Below the pieces are notes generated by a model. It was given only the letters and a program-made list of their open reading frames with translations. It was not told the DNA's origin and searched no databases. A program made the position numbers and the translations under genes. From assembly GCF_014490725.1 (NCBI RefSeq), contig NZ_JACOQL010000005.1, positions 248,001 through 312,000 of the forward strand: 64,000 nt of DNA, given 5' to 3'. Numbering within the stretch: the first letter of the stretch is position 1; each line of letters opens with the position of its first letter. This document shows, one piece after another, positions 1-8,275 of this stretch. This DNA comes from Paracoccus amoyensis (GTDB lineage Bacteria; Pseudomonadota; Alphaproteobacteria; Rhodobacterales; Rhodobacteraceae).

Positions 1-1
1 G

Positions 2-49
2 ACCACGCGCCCGAACGAGCTCTGGCAAACCGACTTCACGCACCTCTCC
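2..49 (+). pseudogene. Transposase integrase-core (rve) fragment
   Basis: Frame 2 reads TTRPNELWQTDFTHLS, which matches the DDE integrase core found in IS3/IS481-type transposases (the WQTDFT block carries a catalytic Asp). The reading then runs into a perfect hairpin and stops at 71-73. The rest of the gene may lie left of the window or be lost. It is a scrap of mobile DNA and not an intact gene. The exact IS family cannot be named from 16 residues. Confidence 0.6.
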
Positions 50-70
50 CGATGTGCTTGGCATCGGGAG
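46..70. repeat. Perfect 9-bp inverted repeat (hairpin)
   Basis: The arms CTCCCGATG (46-54) and CATCGGGAG (62-70) are perfect inverted repeats around a 7-nt loop. The hairpin begins exactly where transposase similarity ends. It could be a terminator-like stem, but it has no T tract, or a rearrangement scar. Confidence 0.6.
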
Positions 71-188
71 TAATGTTCGCCAGGTTCAGAGCCTCTCTCT
101 CAATCTCACCGGCATCATCCCGCCCGTCAGAAAATCCGCCCAGTCCTGCATCAGGGCGCGGCGCTCCTCCAGCAGATTCTCGCGGAAA

Positions 189-418
189 GTCGCCCCCTTC
201 GCGGGGGCGTGGATCGAAACCATCCCCCACCTTCGCCAGTATCTCGGCGGGGTCGTCGCCCCCTTCGCGGGGGCGTGGATCGAAACTTCGATCACCAGAT
301 CATCCCTGAAAGCATCGATGTCGCCCCCTTCGCGGGGGCGTGGCTCGAAACCGCGCGTATCCATGTGCGGTGCGCCGTCTCGAAAAGTCGCCCCCTTCGC
401 GGGGGCGTGGATCGAAAC
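189..418 (+). CRISPR. Orphan mini CRISPR array, 4 repeats and 3 spacers, I-C-like
   Basis: There are four 32-bp repeats at 189-220, 255-286, 320-351 and 387-418. Each begins GTCGCCCCCTTCGCGGGGGC and ends in GATCGAAAC, except that repeat 3 has a C in place of A (GGCTCGAAAC). Spacers are 221-254 (34 bp), 287-319 (33 bp) and 352-386 (35 bp). The inner palindrome, the GAAAC end and the 32-bp length match type I-C repeats. No cas gene occurs in the window. The flanks are a transposase scrap on the left and a DUF3489 gene remnant on the right, so the array looks like a relocated or leftover fragment. I saw no match of the spacers to the prophage by eye. Confidence 0.95.
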
Positions 419-439
419 CCATGAGTCTATGATATCCGA

Positions 440-590
440 GAGGCGTGCAGCGGTCGCCGAGGCGTCGGGATGGCAACATCATTCGATTCGTGGCGCCATT
501 TCCGGATCGCTGAAAAAGAAGCTGGGGCTGACCGTGACGTCCGACAAGGTCGAAGTGCGTGGGCGGGTTTGCAAGCTGCAGAGCGAGTGA
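440..590 (+). pseudogene. 3' remnant of a DUF3489 gene
   Basis: The + frame ending at 588-590 encodes WQHHSIRGAISGSLKKKLGL, nearly identical to the C-terminal winged-helix-like part of the intact DUF3489 protein at 35903-36451 (WQAHSIRGAISGSLKKKLGL). DNA similarity starts near 456. Everything upstream of that is replaced by the CRISPR array, so the N-terminal two thirds are gone. It is the first of several pieces that repeat, in the same order and strand, the accessory region of the prophage at 36-41 kb. Confidence 0.8.
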
Positions 591-628
591 GGTCTTGGGC
601 GCTGACCGTACATGCCAGCGCCCCAAAA

Positions 629-1333
629 TCACTTCGCGAAGCGTTGTATCACCTCAGAGAGGTCGAGATGATCCTGGCATGCTCCGCTCCCTTGCGCCCG
701 TTCCCCGTTTTCCAGCGCAGAAGCGTAGGCTACCGCAGGATCTTCTTCCAGTCGCTGCCGGATAGCCGCCAACTTTGGCCAGCGAGACTTTTCTGCGACA
801 TCGTGAAAATCAAGCCAACGAGCGACACCGATCAGGAAACCATCCGCAAGCGTCGGCCGTTCAGAAACAAGGTAGGGTGTTTTGTCAATCATCTCTTCCA
901 GGCGATCATGACGCTCGATGACGGCTTCTTTTCCGAGTTTTCTAAGCGCCTCCTTACGGGCTGGATCATCATCCTCCATTTCCAATGCAGTCCATAAAGG
1001 CCCGAAAGCACTTGTGAAGCCGGTGTTAATAAAGGCCATGAACTGGTGCATCCGGTCGGCTTGATCGGACTGCGGTTCGAAGCTGATCCTGTGCCGATCG
1101 TCTCGCACGGCGAGCCACAGTGCAATTGCCATACTCTCGGTCAGCACTTCGCCATCATCCGTGATGAATACAGGCGTCTCTACGCGCGGATTGAGTTTTT
1201 TGTACGCTGGCTCCTGCATCTCTCCGAACATGTCGACGCGGCAGAGCTGATAGGGCTTGCCCAGCCACTCAAGGGCGGCGATGAGGCCCATCGAACTTCC
1301 CGATGGAAAGCCATAGACTAAGATAGGTTCCAC
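629..1333 (-). CDS. Glutathione S-transferase family protein
   Basis: This 234-residue protein has the thioredoxin-like N-terminal GST domain (residues about 1-80: LVYGFPSGSSMGLIAALEWL, then the PVF...LTESMAI glutathione-binding segment with cis-Pro and ES) and an all-helical C-terminal domain ending in the TLADGFLIGVARWLDF block typical of GSTs. Such cytosolic enzymes conjugate glutathione to electrophiles or act as peroxidases or isomerases; the substrate is unknown. It is divergent from an HxlR-type regulator 108 bp away, an arrangement common for redox or electrophile-responsive GSTs, so HxlR control is likely. It sits between two prophage relics and therefore lies in a rearranged island. 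Confidence 0.88.
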   Translation of the reverse strand: MEPILVYGFPSGSSMGLIAALEWLGKPYQLCRVDMFGEMQEPAYKKLNPRVETPVFITDDGEVLTESMAIALWLAVRDDRHRISFEPQSDQADRMHQFMAFINTGFTSAFGPLWTALEMEDDDPARKEALRKLGKEAVIERHDRLEEMIDKTPYLVSERPTLADGFLIGVARWLDFHDVAEKSRWPKLAAIRQRLEEDPAVAYASALENGERAQGSGACQDHLDLSEVIQRFAK

Positions 1334-1346
1334 TTTCAGGTTCTCC

Positions 1347-1364
1347 GTGATTGCAATTGATCAC
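1347..1364. promoter_or_regulatory. Imperfect palindrome in the GST/hxlR divergent promoter
   Basis: GTGAT(1347-1351) and ATCAC (1360-1364) flank an 8-bp centre in the 108-bp region between the two divergent genes. Position and symmetry suit an HxlR dimer site. This is inference from location only. Confidence 0.3.
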
Positions 1365-1441
1365 GCTGCGCAGCTGAACTGGAACCTAAGCGTTGTCAGT
1401 CTTAAGTAAATTACGCACTTTTTTGTAACCACGAGGCGCAG

Positions 1442-1804
1442 ATGAAGACTCTTGTTTCCCGCTGCCCTATCGAAGAGGTCATGCAAGTTCTTAGCGGACG
1501 CTGGCCCACTTTGTTGATCTACTATCTTAAAGATGGCACGAAGCGTTTTAGCGATTTACGCAGGGATAATCCGACGATTTCGCATAAGATGTTAACGCTG
1601 GAACTTCGCAAACTCGAGGATGCCGGGATCATTTCTAGAACCGAGTTCGAAGGTTATCCGTTGCATGTTGAATATGATCTCACATCCGTTGGCGAACGGT
1701 TGGTTCCGTTGATCGATGCCTTAGGAGACTGGTGGGAGGAGGCCATCGGACCTGATGCGCCACATAATGAGTTCGCGACGCCGAAGAGCAGATCTGTGAC
1801 CTGA
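1442..1804 (+). CDS. HxlR family transcriptional regulator
   Basis: A 120-residue protein made almost entirely of the HxlR winged-helix domain: CPIEEVMQVLSGRWPTLLIY (helix 1, with the usual near-N-terminal Cys), the RFSDLRRDNPTISHKMLTLE recognition region, LRKLEDAGIISR, and YDLTSVGERL followed by a final dimerisation helix. HxlR proteins are dimeric DNA-binding regulators, and some use the conserved Cys to sense electrophiles or oxidants. The N-terminal Cys9 here is consistent with this but does not prove it. The gene is divergent from the GST gene, which is its most likely target. Length is normal for the family. Confidence 0.92.
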   Translation: MKTLVSRCPIEEVMQVLSGRWPTLLIYYLKDGTKRFSDLRRDNPTISHKMLTLELRKLEDAGIISRTEFEGYPLHVEYDLTSVGERLVPLIDALGDWWEEAIGPDAPHNEFATPKSRSVT

Positions 1805-1815
1805 CTCGCGTGGTC

Positions 1816-2659
1816 TCAGCATCGGTTGGCGGTCAGGTCGGTGAAGGTCTTGTCGCTGCCATCCAGCGCCGCCATCCACCCGGTCAGATTCTGCCACCGT
1901 TCGATGGCCACATCGACATAGGCCGGGTTCAGTTCAATCCCGTAGCAGACCCGGCCGGTGGTCTCGGCCGCGATCAGGGTGATGCCGGACCCCATGAAAG
2001 GCTCGTAGGTCGCTTGTCCGGGGCTGGAATTGTTCAGGATCGGGCGGCGCATGAATTTGACCGGCTTTTGCGTACGGTTTCCGCATCCTGATCCTTGTTC
2101 GCGATCTGCCCCAGCGTGGTCTGCTTGCGATCCCCGGCCCAATGGCCCTTGCCGCGCTTCTTCACCGCATACCAACAGGGTTCGTGCTGCCAGTGGTAAT
2201 CGCCACGGCTCAGGACCAGCCGGTCCTTGGCCCAGATGATCTGCGAGCGGTTGTCGAACCCGGCCGCGATCAGGCTGTCGGCGACGGTGGTGGTATGCAG
2301 CGCGCCATAGCAGACATAGGCGACAGCGCCGGGAAACAGGCCCATGCCTCGCGCCAGTCGGCGAGTTCCGTCTGTTGTCGGCGATCCGATAGGCCTGGCG
2401 CTCGGCCTCGTCGAGATGGCCGAGCCGGATCACCGGCACGTCCGCAAGCCCCAGTTGGTCGCCGCCAGCACCCGGCCATGACCGGCGATCAGCTCGCCAT
2501 CGTACCCGGCCATGCAGGACACGGTCCAGCCGAAGCGCACTATGCTGGCGGCGATGCGGGCGACCTGATCGGGCCCGTGCATCTTCGCGTTCCGGGCATT
2601 GGGGCGCAGGTGCTCGATCGGCCAGAGTTCGATCTGGCGCGGCGCAAGGGCGAGTCCAT
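1816..2659 (-). pseudogene. Decayed ParB-domain/DNA methylase, relic copy of 38761-40014
   Basis: On the minus strand the pieces match the intact prophage methylase in order: ATG at 2659, ParB-like segment (RPNARNAKMHGPDQVARIAA), GELIAGHGRVLAAT, HLDEAERQAYRIADN, then a jump to TELADWREAWACFPG, GDYHWQHEPCWYAVKKRGKG, and the C-terminal YEPFMGSGITLIAAETTGRV. The jump deletes roughly 400 bp that hold the catalytic DPPY motif of the intact gene. Several frameshifts split the rest into different frames, and FMGSGTT is changed to FMGSGIT. The gene cannot make a working methyltransferase. Homology continues upstream through the leader to about 3012. Confidence 0.88.
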
Positions 2660-2924
2660 GGGGCAGGGTGGTCCTGTGGCTTTGGGTGGCTTCTCGGGGG
2701 GGTGGATTCCCGTGGATTCCGATTCTGGAAACCGGGAATCCACTCCAACGGGATGCCCAACGCCTTGTTTTATTGACCGAAACGGCGCTCAGGCTTGCTG
2801 TCTGGGCTCAGGATGGATTCCCCGGTGAAATCACCTGACGCTAGAAAACTTCCGCGCTGCGCCCCCGAATACAGGATGCGCCGGGGAGAAACCAGGGTAG
2901 GGGGCGGGAGGTCCGAAACAGAAA

Positions 2925-2955
2925 AGCGCCCGAAAGGGTCAGTCCTCCGGGCGCT
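2925..2955. repeat. Hairpin upstream of the relic methylase
   Basis: AGCGCCCG (2925-2932) and CGGGCGCT (2948-2955) form an 8-bp stem with a 15-nt loop. A related stem sits at the equivalent place in the intact prophage (40323-40355). Positions 2660-3095 hold only this leader relic and no gene. Confidence 0.5.
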
Positions 2956-3095
2956 CTTCTTCGATGCTTGATGCATGAGTCAACAGGGGCGGATGTGTCA
3001 ACGGGTTTTCGCTTCGTTCTCACCCTGATTGCGATAGTTGAGCTGCGGCAGCGGAGATTTGTCGACGTGAGGCAAAGCCTGGTGCCAGCACCGCG

Positions 3096-3731
3096 TCACA
3101 TGAAGGCGGGTTTGTCGCCATCCGTGCCGGGTTTGTTCAGCCCGATATTGCCGCCGATATCCTCGGCCGGATCGCGCAAAAGCGTTATCACATAGGCAGC
3201 GACACTTTTGCGCGAGACCTCGGTGCCCTTGAAAGGCTCATTGCGGTTGGCCGTCTCATACTCGACCTCGTCGCGGTCGGTCAGCCAGGCCGGGCGCAGG
3301 ATGGTGTAATCCAGCCCCGAGGCCTCGATCAGATCGGCGGCAGCGCGATAGGGCGGCAGGTAGGCGCCGATCTCGCGGCGATTCCATTCGCCGAACGCGC
3401 CGGGCACCTCGTCATAAATGCCAAGCGAGGTGACGAAGATCAGCCGCTTCACCCCGGTCTGATGCATGGCGTCCAGAAGGCTGCGGGCCATGACCTCCAT
3501 GTCGCCGGTCAGGTTGGCATAGACGAGGTCCTGCCCCTGCATGGCCCGCGCCAGAGCCGCAGTATCGGTCACGTCGCCTTCGACGATGGCCATGCCGGTC
3601 GTGTTCAGGTCGCGCAGCTTGGCGGGGTTGCGTAGGAACAGCGTGGTGTTGATCGCGTCGTTGCCGTGCAGGAATTCGATGACATGGCGGGCAATCGCGC
3701 CGCTGGCACCGAGGATCAGGACATTGGTCAT
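3096..3731 (-). CDS. NmrA/SDR-like NAD(P)-binding oxidoreductase
   Basis: This 211-residue protein has the Rossmann start MTNVLILGASGAIARHVIEF (GASGAIA nucleotide-binding loop), a following acidic GDVTD segment, and the atypical-SDR 'YDEVP...PPYRAAADLIEASGLDYTILRPAWLTD' region, whose Y-x(3)-A and LRP features recall NmrA/HSCARG-like proteins. Such proteins bind NAD(P) and act as reductases or redox sensors; the substrate is unknown. It is the last gene of a three-gene minus-strand operon after two alpha/beta hydrolases, divergent from a LysR gene. The operon is inserted between two pieces of a relic prophage. Confidence 0.85.
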   Translation of the reverse strand: MTNVLILGASGAIARHVIEFLHGNDAINTTLFLRNPAKLRDLNTTGMAIVEGDVTDTAALARAMQGQDLVYANLTGDMEVMARSLLDAMHQTGVKRLIFVTSLGIYDEVPGAFGEWNRREIGAYLPPYRAAADLIEASGLDYTILRPAWLTDRDEVEYETANRNEPFKGTEVSRKSVAAYVITLLRDPAEDIGGNIGLNKPGTDGDKPAFM

Positions 3732-3798
3732 ATCTGCGATCTCTTGATCTGGTCTGTTTCAGCGGTCCCCGGTGAACCGTGCCACCGGGGAGCAGTTG

Positions 3799-4749
3799 TC
3801 AGCGGCTTCCGGCGGCGACCACGCCCAGGTGCTTCTTGTAGAAGGGGATCAGCTTGTCCAAGGCGATCTTCACCGGCTCGGGTTTGTCATAAAGGTCGTA
3901 ATGCGACCAGCCCTCGGCCACGACCAGTTCCTTGTCCTTGCTGGCCGCGCGCTCGACGATCTCGGCCCCGTCGCGGTAAGCCCCGAAGGCGCCGGGCTTG
4001 TCGCCGACGACGATGCACATCGGTCGGGTCAGCAGCATCTCGGCCAGATGAAAGGCGTCCCAGCCGACCGCCGCCGCCTGATGCGAGGGGACCGAGCGGT
4101 TCAGCCCATGCGGTTTCTGCCCGCGCGGCGTGCGATAGTAATCCGTGGCCTCCAGCGTGTCGATATCTGTGATACCGGCCTTCTTGGCCGCATCAACCGA
4201 GGGTGGCAGCAGGTCATCGACCTTGACGGATGTGCCGCGCACCTCGGCGGTGCGTTGCCTGGCCATGCCTTCCAGCGCGGCGATCGGGTCCATGCGGGTG
4301 AAATTGCCGCGCATCAGCCGACCGTAATTGACGCCGGTCACGGTGCCCAGCGCCTTGATGCGGCGTTCGGTCATGGTGGCGTTGACGGCATAGCCGCCGC
4401 CGCCGCAGATGCCCAGGACGCCGATGCGGTCCTCGTCGACATAAGGCAGCGTCATCAGATAATCGGTGACATGGCGGAAATCCTCGACCGCCTGCACCGG
4501 GTCTTCGATAAAGCGCGGCTCGCCGCCGCTCGCGCCCTGATAGCTGCGGTCGAAGGCGATGACGACAAAGCCCTCTTGCGCCAGTGCCTGACCATAGACG
4601 TTGCCCGAGGTCTGTTCCTTGCAGCTGCCGATCGGATGGGCGCTGATGATCGCGGGGTATTTCTTCGTTTCGTCGAAATCGGGCGGGAAATGGATGTCGG
4701 CGGCGATGTCCCAATACATGTCGGGATTGCGGAAGGTGATGCTTTCCAT
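3799..4749 (-). CDS. Alpha/beta hydrolase (dienelactone-hydrolase-like, Cys nucleophile motif)
   Basis: A 316-residue alpha/beta hydrolase. It has an oxyanion-region ISAHPIGSCKEQTSG segment, the FDRSYQGASGGEPR block seen in this bacterial subfamily, a nucleophile elbow GICGGGG in which Cys replaces the usual Ser, and a late WSHYDLYD segment supplying the His. This subfamily is usually annotated simply as alpha/beta hydrolase, and the physiological ester or lactone is unknown. It is paralogous to the next gene (similar order of motifs, clearly divergent sequence) and lies 67 bp upstream of the oxidoreductase gene in the same operon. Confidence 0.85.
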   Translation of the reverse strand: MESITFRNPDMYWDIAADIHFPPDFDETKKYPAIISAHPIGSCKEQTSGNVYGQALAQEGFVVIAFDRSYQGASGGEPRFIEDPVQAVEDFRHVTDYLMTLPYVDEDRIGVLGICGGGGYAVNATMTERRIKALGTVTGVNYGRLMRGNFTRMDPIAALEGMARQRTAEVRGTSVKVDDLLPPSVDAAKKAGITDIDTLEATDYYRTPRGQKPHGLNRSVPSHQAAAVGWDAFHLAEMLLTRPMCIVVGDKPGAFGAYRDGAEIVERAASKDKELVVAEGWSHYDLYDKPEPVKIALDKLIPFYKKHLGVVAAGSR

Positions 4750-4827
4750 GATGCCTGTCCTTTTTTCAAAACTCGGTGGAAATAAGCGCGGGCGGCCAGG
4801 GCAGCCCGCGCAGGCCGATGGGCCGGA

Positions 4828-5748
4828 TCAGCCCTTCAGGTTGCGGGCGAAGAAGGGGGCCAGCACGCCGACCGCCTCGGTGATTTCCCTTTCGCCGTCA
4901 TACATGTCCATGTGGTTCGAGCCCTCGACGACATGGAACTGCTTGTCGGTGCTGGCGGCGCGGGCGAACAGATCGTCGCTCATCCATTTGCTGCCCGCTT
5001 CGCTGCCGGCGATCACCAGCAGGGGCTGGGTCAGATAGGCCTCGGCCTTGGCATAGGCGTCATAGGGGATGATCTGGTCGAGGCTGCGCGCGGTCATGTA
5101 GCCGGGCGAGGTCGGATATTGCGCGCGCGGCGTGTGGTAATATTCCCATGCCTGACGCAACTCTTCGTTCGGGGCGTCGGCTTCGTTCAGGGGTGCCAGC
5201 GGGAAACGCGCCGGCTCTCCGCCCTGCGCATCGGCCGTGCGGGCATCGGCGCCCATCTGGATGATGGCGCGGGCATCGGCATCGGCGATGTTGTTTTCCC
5301 AGCCGTTGCGGAACATCTGGCCGATATTGACGGCGCTGACCGTGCCCACCGCCTTGATCCGCGGATCGTTGATCGCGGCATTGGCCGTGTAGCCCGCGCC
5401 CGCGCAGATCCCCATCGCGCCGATCCGGTCATTGTCGACATAGGGCAGCGTGGTTATGTAATCGACGACCGCGCTGACATCTTCCGTCCGCACCGAGGGA
5501 TTTTCCGTCTGCCGCGGCAGCCCGCCCGATTCGCCCTGATAGCTGGCGTCATAGGCGATCGTGACGAAACCCTGCTTGGCCAGCTCGGCCGCATAGGTGC
5601 CGGCGGTCTGTTCCTTCACGCCGCCGCCGGGATGGCTGACGATGACCGCCGGATAGGTTTTGGTTTCGTCAAAACCTTCAGGGAAATTGACAACCGCCGA
5701 CATGTCGATGGTGGGGTTGTTGGTATTGGTGAAGCTGATTTTCTTCAT
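4828..5748 (-). CDS. Alpha/beta hydrolase, paralogue of the next operon gene
   Basis: A 306-residue alpha/beta hydrolase with VIVSHPGGGVKEQTAG near the oxyanion region, YDASYQGESGGLPR, the nucleophile elbow GICAGAGY (Cys again in the nucleophile position) and a C-terminal GSNHMDMYDG block with the catalytic His. It is first in the operon after the divergent LysR gene (122-bp gap) and is presumably its most directly controlled target. The tandem paralogues plus an NAD(P) oxidoreductase suggest catabolism or detoxification of a small ester, lactone or quinone-like compound. That is inference from context only. Confidence 0.85.
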   Translation of the reverse strand: MKKISFTNTNNPTIDMSAVVNFPEGFDETKTYPAVIVSHPGGGVKEQTAGTYAAELAKQGFVTIAYDASYQGESGGLPRQTENPSVRTEDVSAVVDYITTLPYVDNDRIGAMGICAGAGYTANAAINDPRIKAVGTVSAVNIGQMFRNGWENNIADADARAIIQMGADARTADAQGGEPARFPLAPLNEADAPNEELRQAWEYYHTPRAQYPTSPGYMTARSLDQIIPYDAYAKAEAYLTQPLLVIAGSEAGSKWMSDDLFARAASTDKQFHVVEGSNHMDMYDGEREITEAVGVLAPFFARNLKG

Positions 5749-5870
5749 ATCAATCTCCTGTTCGCATCCGCGGGAAGCCCGGGCTGCCCTTCTGGTTCCC
5801 CCGAATATGAGCGATGGAACAGAAATTGATAATACGTTAAAACTTCTTGAACCTATAAGCAGGATGATAA

Positions 5871-6782
5871 ATGAACCGCGAGAACATGGCCGACCTGACC
5901 GCCTTCGTCACCGTGGCGCAGGAACGGAACTTCACCCGCGCGGCGGCCAGGCTGGGGATCTCGCAATCCGCACTCAGCCAGATCATCCGGCGGCTGGAGG
6001 CGCGGCTGGGCTTGCGACTGCTGTCGCGCACCACCCGCAGCGTTGCCCCTACCGAGATCGGAGAGCAATTGCTGGCCACGCTCGCCCCGATGATGCGCGA
6101 GATCGAGGGCAGTCTGGCCTCGCTCAGCCAGTTTCGCGACCGGCCTTCCGGCAGGATCCGTATTACGACGGTCGAACATGCCGCCAAGACGGTGATCGTT
6201 CCGGCGATCCGCGACCTGCTGCACGAAAATCCCGACATCACCGTCGAGGTCGTCATCGACTACGGGCTGGCCGATATCGTCAGTGACCGCTTTGATGCCG
6301 GGGTCCGGCTAGGCGCCGATGTCGCCCGCGACATGATTGCCGTGCGCATTTCGCCCGATATCCCGATGTCGATCGTCGGCGCGCCGTCCTATTTCCAAAG
6401 CCACGCGATCCCGCTGACGCCGCAGGATCTGCTTGACCACCGCGCCATCAACCTGCGCCTGCCGACCTCGGACACGCTGAACGCCTGGCGCGTCATGCAG
6501 GACGGTCAGGAAACCCGCGTCCGCGTCGAAGGCCCGCTGATCTTCAACACCATCGACCTGATCCTTGATGCGGCGCTCGACGGGCACGGCCTGGCCTATC
6601 TGCCCAGCGATCAGGTGCGGCGCTATGTTGTGGCGGGCCGCCTGCTGCCCGTGTTGCAGGACCAGCTGCCGCCGCTGCCCGGCTATCACCTGTATTACGC
6701 CAACCGCCGCAACGCCTCGCCCGCCTTCCGGCTGTTCGTCGAGTCGGTGCGGTGGCGTGGCAGCAGCCGGGGCCGCAAATGA
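5871..6782 (+). CDS. LysR family transcriptional regulator
   Basis: A 303-residue LysR-type regulator. The N-terminal winged helix (LTAFVTVAQERNFTRAAARL, then GISQSALSQIIRRLEARLGL and LLSRTTRSVAPTEIGE) is textbook, followed by the substrate-binding domain from about residue 90 (GRIRITTVEHAAK; a GHGLAYLPSDQV motif near residue 240). It is divergent from the hydrolase-hydrolase-oxidoreductase operon and most likely controls it. The short AT-richer stretch at 5815-5870 should hold both promoters. ATG at 5871 gives the usual family length. Confidence 0.93.
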   Translation: MNRENMADLTAFVTVAQERNFTRAAARLGISQSALSQIIRRLEARLGLRLLSRTTRSVAPTEIGEQLLATLAPMMREIEGSLASLSQFRDRPSGRIRITTVEHAAKTVIVPAIRDLLHENPDITVEVVIDYGLADIVSDRFDAGVRLGADVARDMIAVRISPDIPMSIVGAPSYFQSHAIPLTPQDLLDHRAINLRLPTSDTLNAWRVMQDGQETRVRVEGPLIFNTIDLILDAALDGHGLAYLPSDQVRRYVVAGRLLPVLQDQLPPLPGYHLYYANRRNASPAFRLFVESVRWRGSSRGRK

Positions 6783-6994
6783 CGGCACCTTACGGTGGGC
6801 GCTATAGCGTCTGATTATTCCATATCTGACATTGCATTCCAGAAACGAGAAAGCGCCACCCAATATGTGACAAGTGTCGTTGAAGGCGCAGCGGGGATCG
6901 AGCATCTGCAAGCAAACGACAGAGGGGCTCCGCTTCGTGTAACTTGGTGTGGCTCGTGGCCAAGAGCGGATTGTTCCACGTGTTTGCGTCTTAC

Positions 6995-7420
6995 CTCCAC
7001 GGTCGCCGCTTTGGTATCGCCTCGGTCGCGGTGATCTCGCTCAGCATGCCGCGCGCGAGCAACCCGTCCCGCACCCAGTCCAGCGCCCGCCACCAGTGCT
7101 CGTAGTGGCGATGGGCGGCGGCGATCTGATCGGGATGCTGCGACCAGGTGACCGGGCAGGCGCGCAACTCGACCATTCGCCATTTGCCATGTAACAGAAC
7201 GCGCGCGGCGCCGACCGGAACGGTGATCGAGCGGGTGCCATGCTGGTTGCGCTTCATCTCGGCTGGCACGCAGCGGGGCACGGCGCCGGGCAACCAGTCC
7301 GGTGTCATGCCAGCGCGGGCCAGTTCGGCGATACGAATGGCCATGCGCAGCCCGCCGAGGGAACTAGGCAGGTTTGCCACGCAGGCCGCGACGACCTCGG
7401 CATCAACATGGGTGTAGGAT
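6995..7420 (-). pseudogene. Relic copy of the conserved phage protein at 40397-41095
   Basis: Minus-strand codons read AEVVAACVANLPSSLGGLRM, AIRIAELARAGMTPDWLPGA, VPRCVPAEMKRNQHG and ELRACPVTWSQHPDQIAAAH, nearly the same as the intact prophage protein. The N-terminal about 80 residues are missing: similarity breaks near 7415, where the orphan toxin module begins. With the methylase relic (1816-3012) it preserves the prophage gene order, but 4 kb of LysR operon now separates them. 6783-6994 holds no gene I can support. Confidence 0.8.
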
Positions 7421-7426
7421 CCCATT

Positions 7427-8266
7427 TTGTGCTTACCGCCTCCCACCCTGCCAAAGCCTGAAGGACTGGGGCCGAAGCTGCTCAGATGGGGCAAATGGGG
7501 TGCCAGATTCGGGGCGGTGGTTGGGATCCTGACCCCCAGCCCTCTGGGCGACGGCACTTTGCCGGACTGGTATCGCGACCTGAATTCGCCCGATCCGTTC
7601 CGTCGCAGGACGGCGGAAGAGGCAAGCCGGATCTATCGCGGCAACCCCGCCCTGCGGCCCGAACTGGAAGAATGGTATGGCGATGAGGTGAGGGGGCGCC
7701 CACAGCCGGCGCCGGCGGATGACGTCGATGAAAGACCACGCGCCGTACCCGTTCCAGACAACGTGCGCGTGACAGAGCGTGAAGAGTATCGCAAGAAATG
7801 TCAGGTTGACCGCTATGCCGTCATGCGCAACATCTGTGGTCGCTATGGCATGCAGGCACATCATATCGTCCCGAATTGGACTTTGCGCTATGGAACACGA
7901 AACGATGGCAGTCAGCGGATACCGAGCATGCCCAGCCTGAACGACGGCATGGCGATCTGCGTGATGGGAAATGCGACCGAGAAGGACACCGAGCATAATC
8001 AAGCGCATTTTGCAGACGGAGCGATCGAAGCGATCGGAAAAAACGCAACGCCGCCTTACACGGCAACGGTAGGATCAGTGGTGCGAGCGTCATCTGAAGC
8101 AATGGTTGCGGTTCGACCAGACTGCAGAGCGCAGATACGGGCGGCAGTTACAGGTCAGTTCGGAACAAGGAATCCAAATCAGCTTCTCCGTGCCAAACGC
8201 TTGCCACCCCTGCCTCAGGAAACCGTCACCGCCTTGCGCAGCGGTGCAACCTACCCCGTGCCATAG
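7427..8266 (+). CDS. Orphan polymorphic-toxin C-terminus with HNH/AHH-type nuclease motif
   Basis: The open frame (279 codons from a TTG; no convincing ribosome site) has a small Ala/Gly/Trp-rich segment (residues 20-45), a Pro-rich linker (about 90-115) and a C-terminal nuclease-like region with YGMQAHHIVPNWTLRYG (AHH at 144-146), LNDGMAICV and EHNQAHF. AHH/SHH-type HNH domains are nucleases at the C-termini of bacterial toxins delivered by T6SS and other routes. There is no PAAR-like or other delivery domain, and the 5' end butts against a phage relic near 7420, so this is probably the 3' end of a once larger effector. The next gene follows after 9 bp and is the likely immunity partner. Compare the full effector at 61361-62929. 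Confidence 0.6.
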   Translation: MCLPPPTLPKPEGLGPKLLRWGKWGARFGAVVGILTPSPLGDGTLPDWYRDLNSPDPFRRRTAEEASRIYRGNPALRPELEEWYGDEVRGRPQPAPADDVDERPRAVPVPDNVRVTEREEYRKKCQVDRYAVMRNICGRYGMQAHHIVPNWTLRYGTRNDGSQRIPSMPSLNDGMAICVMGNATEKDTEHNQAHFADGAIEAIGKNATPPYTATVGSVVRASSEAMVAVRPDCRAQIRAAVTGQFGTRNPNQLLRAKRLPPLPQETVTALRSGATYPVP

Positions 8267-8275
8267 AGGATCCAG

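Noticed and set aside
62..188. Minus-strand peptide before the first CRISPR repeat (EERRALMQDWADFLTGG) resembles an integrase C-terminus
   Set aside because: Only about 20 residues look similar and the frame continues into repeat DNA; too little to call a gene fragment.
1..632. Open frames running through the CRISPR repeats (VSIHAPAKGAT type peptides)
   Set aside because: The frames are open only because 32-bp repeats with about 34-bp spacers lack stops; they are not genes.
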